Under the pieces are notes generated by a model. The model was not told where the DNA came from. It made no database searches and saw only the letters and a program-made list of their open reading frames with translations. A stretch of DNA of 6,156 bases from positions 1 to 6,156 of the forward strand of contig QKDF01000025.1 in the NCBI GenBank assembly GCA_003245395.1, given 5' to 3'. A program made the position numbers and the translations under genes. Positions 5,637 to 6,156 of this stretch are shown here, piece by piece. The number at the start of each line of letters is the position of its first letter. The first letter of the stretch is position 1. Source of the stretch: Clostridia bacterium. Its GTDB lineage: Bacteria; Bacillota; Clostridia; Oscillospirales; Oscillospiraceae.

Positions 5637-6156
5637 CTATATTTTCACATAGGCTGCCGGCAGATATCCCAGTTCGTCTTCGTACCGCACAGAATACCAA
5701 TCCTGCCACTGCCCATAAACCGTCAACGGGGCACCGGCGGGAATGCCCATAAGAACCTTTCCCCCTACAGATGGATAATCCCGCAGGTTCACCGTCCCAT
5801 AGTTGGGGGCAACAGTGCCATGCGCAGTTTTTTCCAGCGGATAGAAAAACGGCAGCCCCAAATAATCGGTCAGTGCCTGCACCAGTTGTTGGGCAACGGT
5901 ATCCAAATTGGCTTCAATCCAAGAGGTTCCTCCGCCATTGCCCAGGTGTCCAATCTCCACCAGCACGGCAGGAGCTTTCGGTTGGCGCATTTCCCCAAAA
6001 TCCGCGCACGCCTGTGCGCGAACCTGGTTTGGAAACATGTAAATCGATCGCAGATGGTCTGCAATTAGTTCAGCGGCACGCTGTCCCTCGGTGCAGTCTG
6101 GACAATACGACGCGGTGATGCCGTAACTCTGGCATTCTTCTCCCCCTCCCAACGCC
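5637..6156 (-). CDS. N-acetylmuramoyl-L-alanine amidase, C-terminal part with SH3-like tail (partial)
   Basis: The frame runs off the window edge, so the N-terminus is missing. About 172 residues are visible, ending at the TAG at 5637-5639. Counting from the TTG at 6152, residues 1 to about 95 look like the second half of an Amidase_3 zinc hydrolase. They include a helix rich in QRAAELIADHL and the motif PAVLVEIGHLGN, whose Glu66 matches the conserved catalytic glutamate. Such enzymes cleave the bond between MurNAc and L-alanine in peptidoglycan. The zinc ligands would lie upstream. Residues about 112-171 look like a bacterial SH3 domain (VNLRDYPSVGG, WYSVRYEDELGYLPAAYV), often a wall-binding module. 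The TTG at 6152 is unlikely to be the true start because it would remove half the catalytic domain and shows no ribosome site. The exact role is unknown: cell separation, sporulation and lysis are all possible. Confidence 0.82.
   Translation of the reverse strand, partial: ALGGGEECQSYGITASYCPDCTEGQRAAELIADHLRSIYMFPNQVRAQACADFGEMRQPKAPAVLVEIGHLGNGGGTSWIEANLDTVAQQLVQALTDYLGLPFFYPLEKTAHGTVAPNYGTVNLRDYPSVGGKVLMGIPAGAPLTVYGQWQDWYSVRYEDELGYLPAAYVKI

Noticed and set aside
6150..6152. TTG as the real start of the amidase gene
   Set aside because: The frame stays open to the window edge, no ribosome site is visible, and starting here would remove the first half of the Amidase_3 domain with its zinc ligands.

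Overview
The window looks like chromosomal DNA from a Gram-positive member of the Bacillota. It is probably a moderately GC-rich Clostridia, in the style of gut Oscillospirales. The evidence is an rny-ymdB neighbourhood typical of Firmicutes, a codon style with GC-rich third positions, canonical -35/-10 promoters and strong AGGAGG ribosome sites. The genus is an inference; nothing in the window names it.

All clearly recognisable genes lie on the minus strand, so the cluster reads from high to low coordinates. (1) 6156-5637: the C-terminal part of an Amidase_3-type N-acetylmuramoyl-L-alanine amidase with an SH3-like tail, cut by the window edge. (2) 5636-5445: an intergenic leader with a near-consensus promoter and two hairpins ahead of rny. 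(3) 5444-3900: complete RNase Y (rny). (4) 3893-3797: a strong intrinsic terminator, then a new promoter. (5) 3796-3023: ymdB, a calcineurin-fold phosphodiesterase. (6) 2992-2501: a YbaK/EbsC-type aminoacyl-tRNA deacylase. (7) 2463-1366: a YhaO/SbcD-like metallophosphoesterase, a putative DNA exonuclease. (8) 1327-317: a type I L-asparaginase (ansA) with an apparent extra promoter embedded in the stop of the preceding gene, ending at a strong hairpin terminator.

Positions 1-316 hold no convincing complete gene. They contain a short possible plus-strand gene end (3-92) and an unusual density of inverted repeats, including a perfect 14-bp stem at 21-54. This is the least explained part of the window.

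Functionally, rny and ymdB are a conserved RNA-turnover pair. ymdB, the deacylase and the nuclease have gaps of only 30 and 37 bases and are probably one transcript. The asparaginase may be read from that transcript and from its own promoter. I see no CRISPR, transposase, rRNA, tRNA or phage gene. No wholly new protein system is visible; the most interesting leads are regulatory and RNA-structural.
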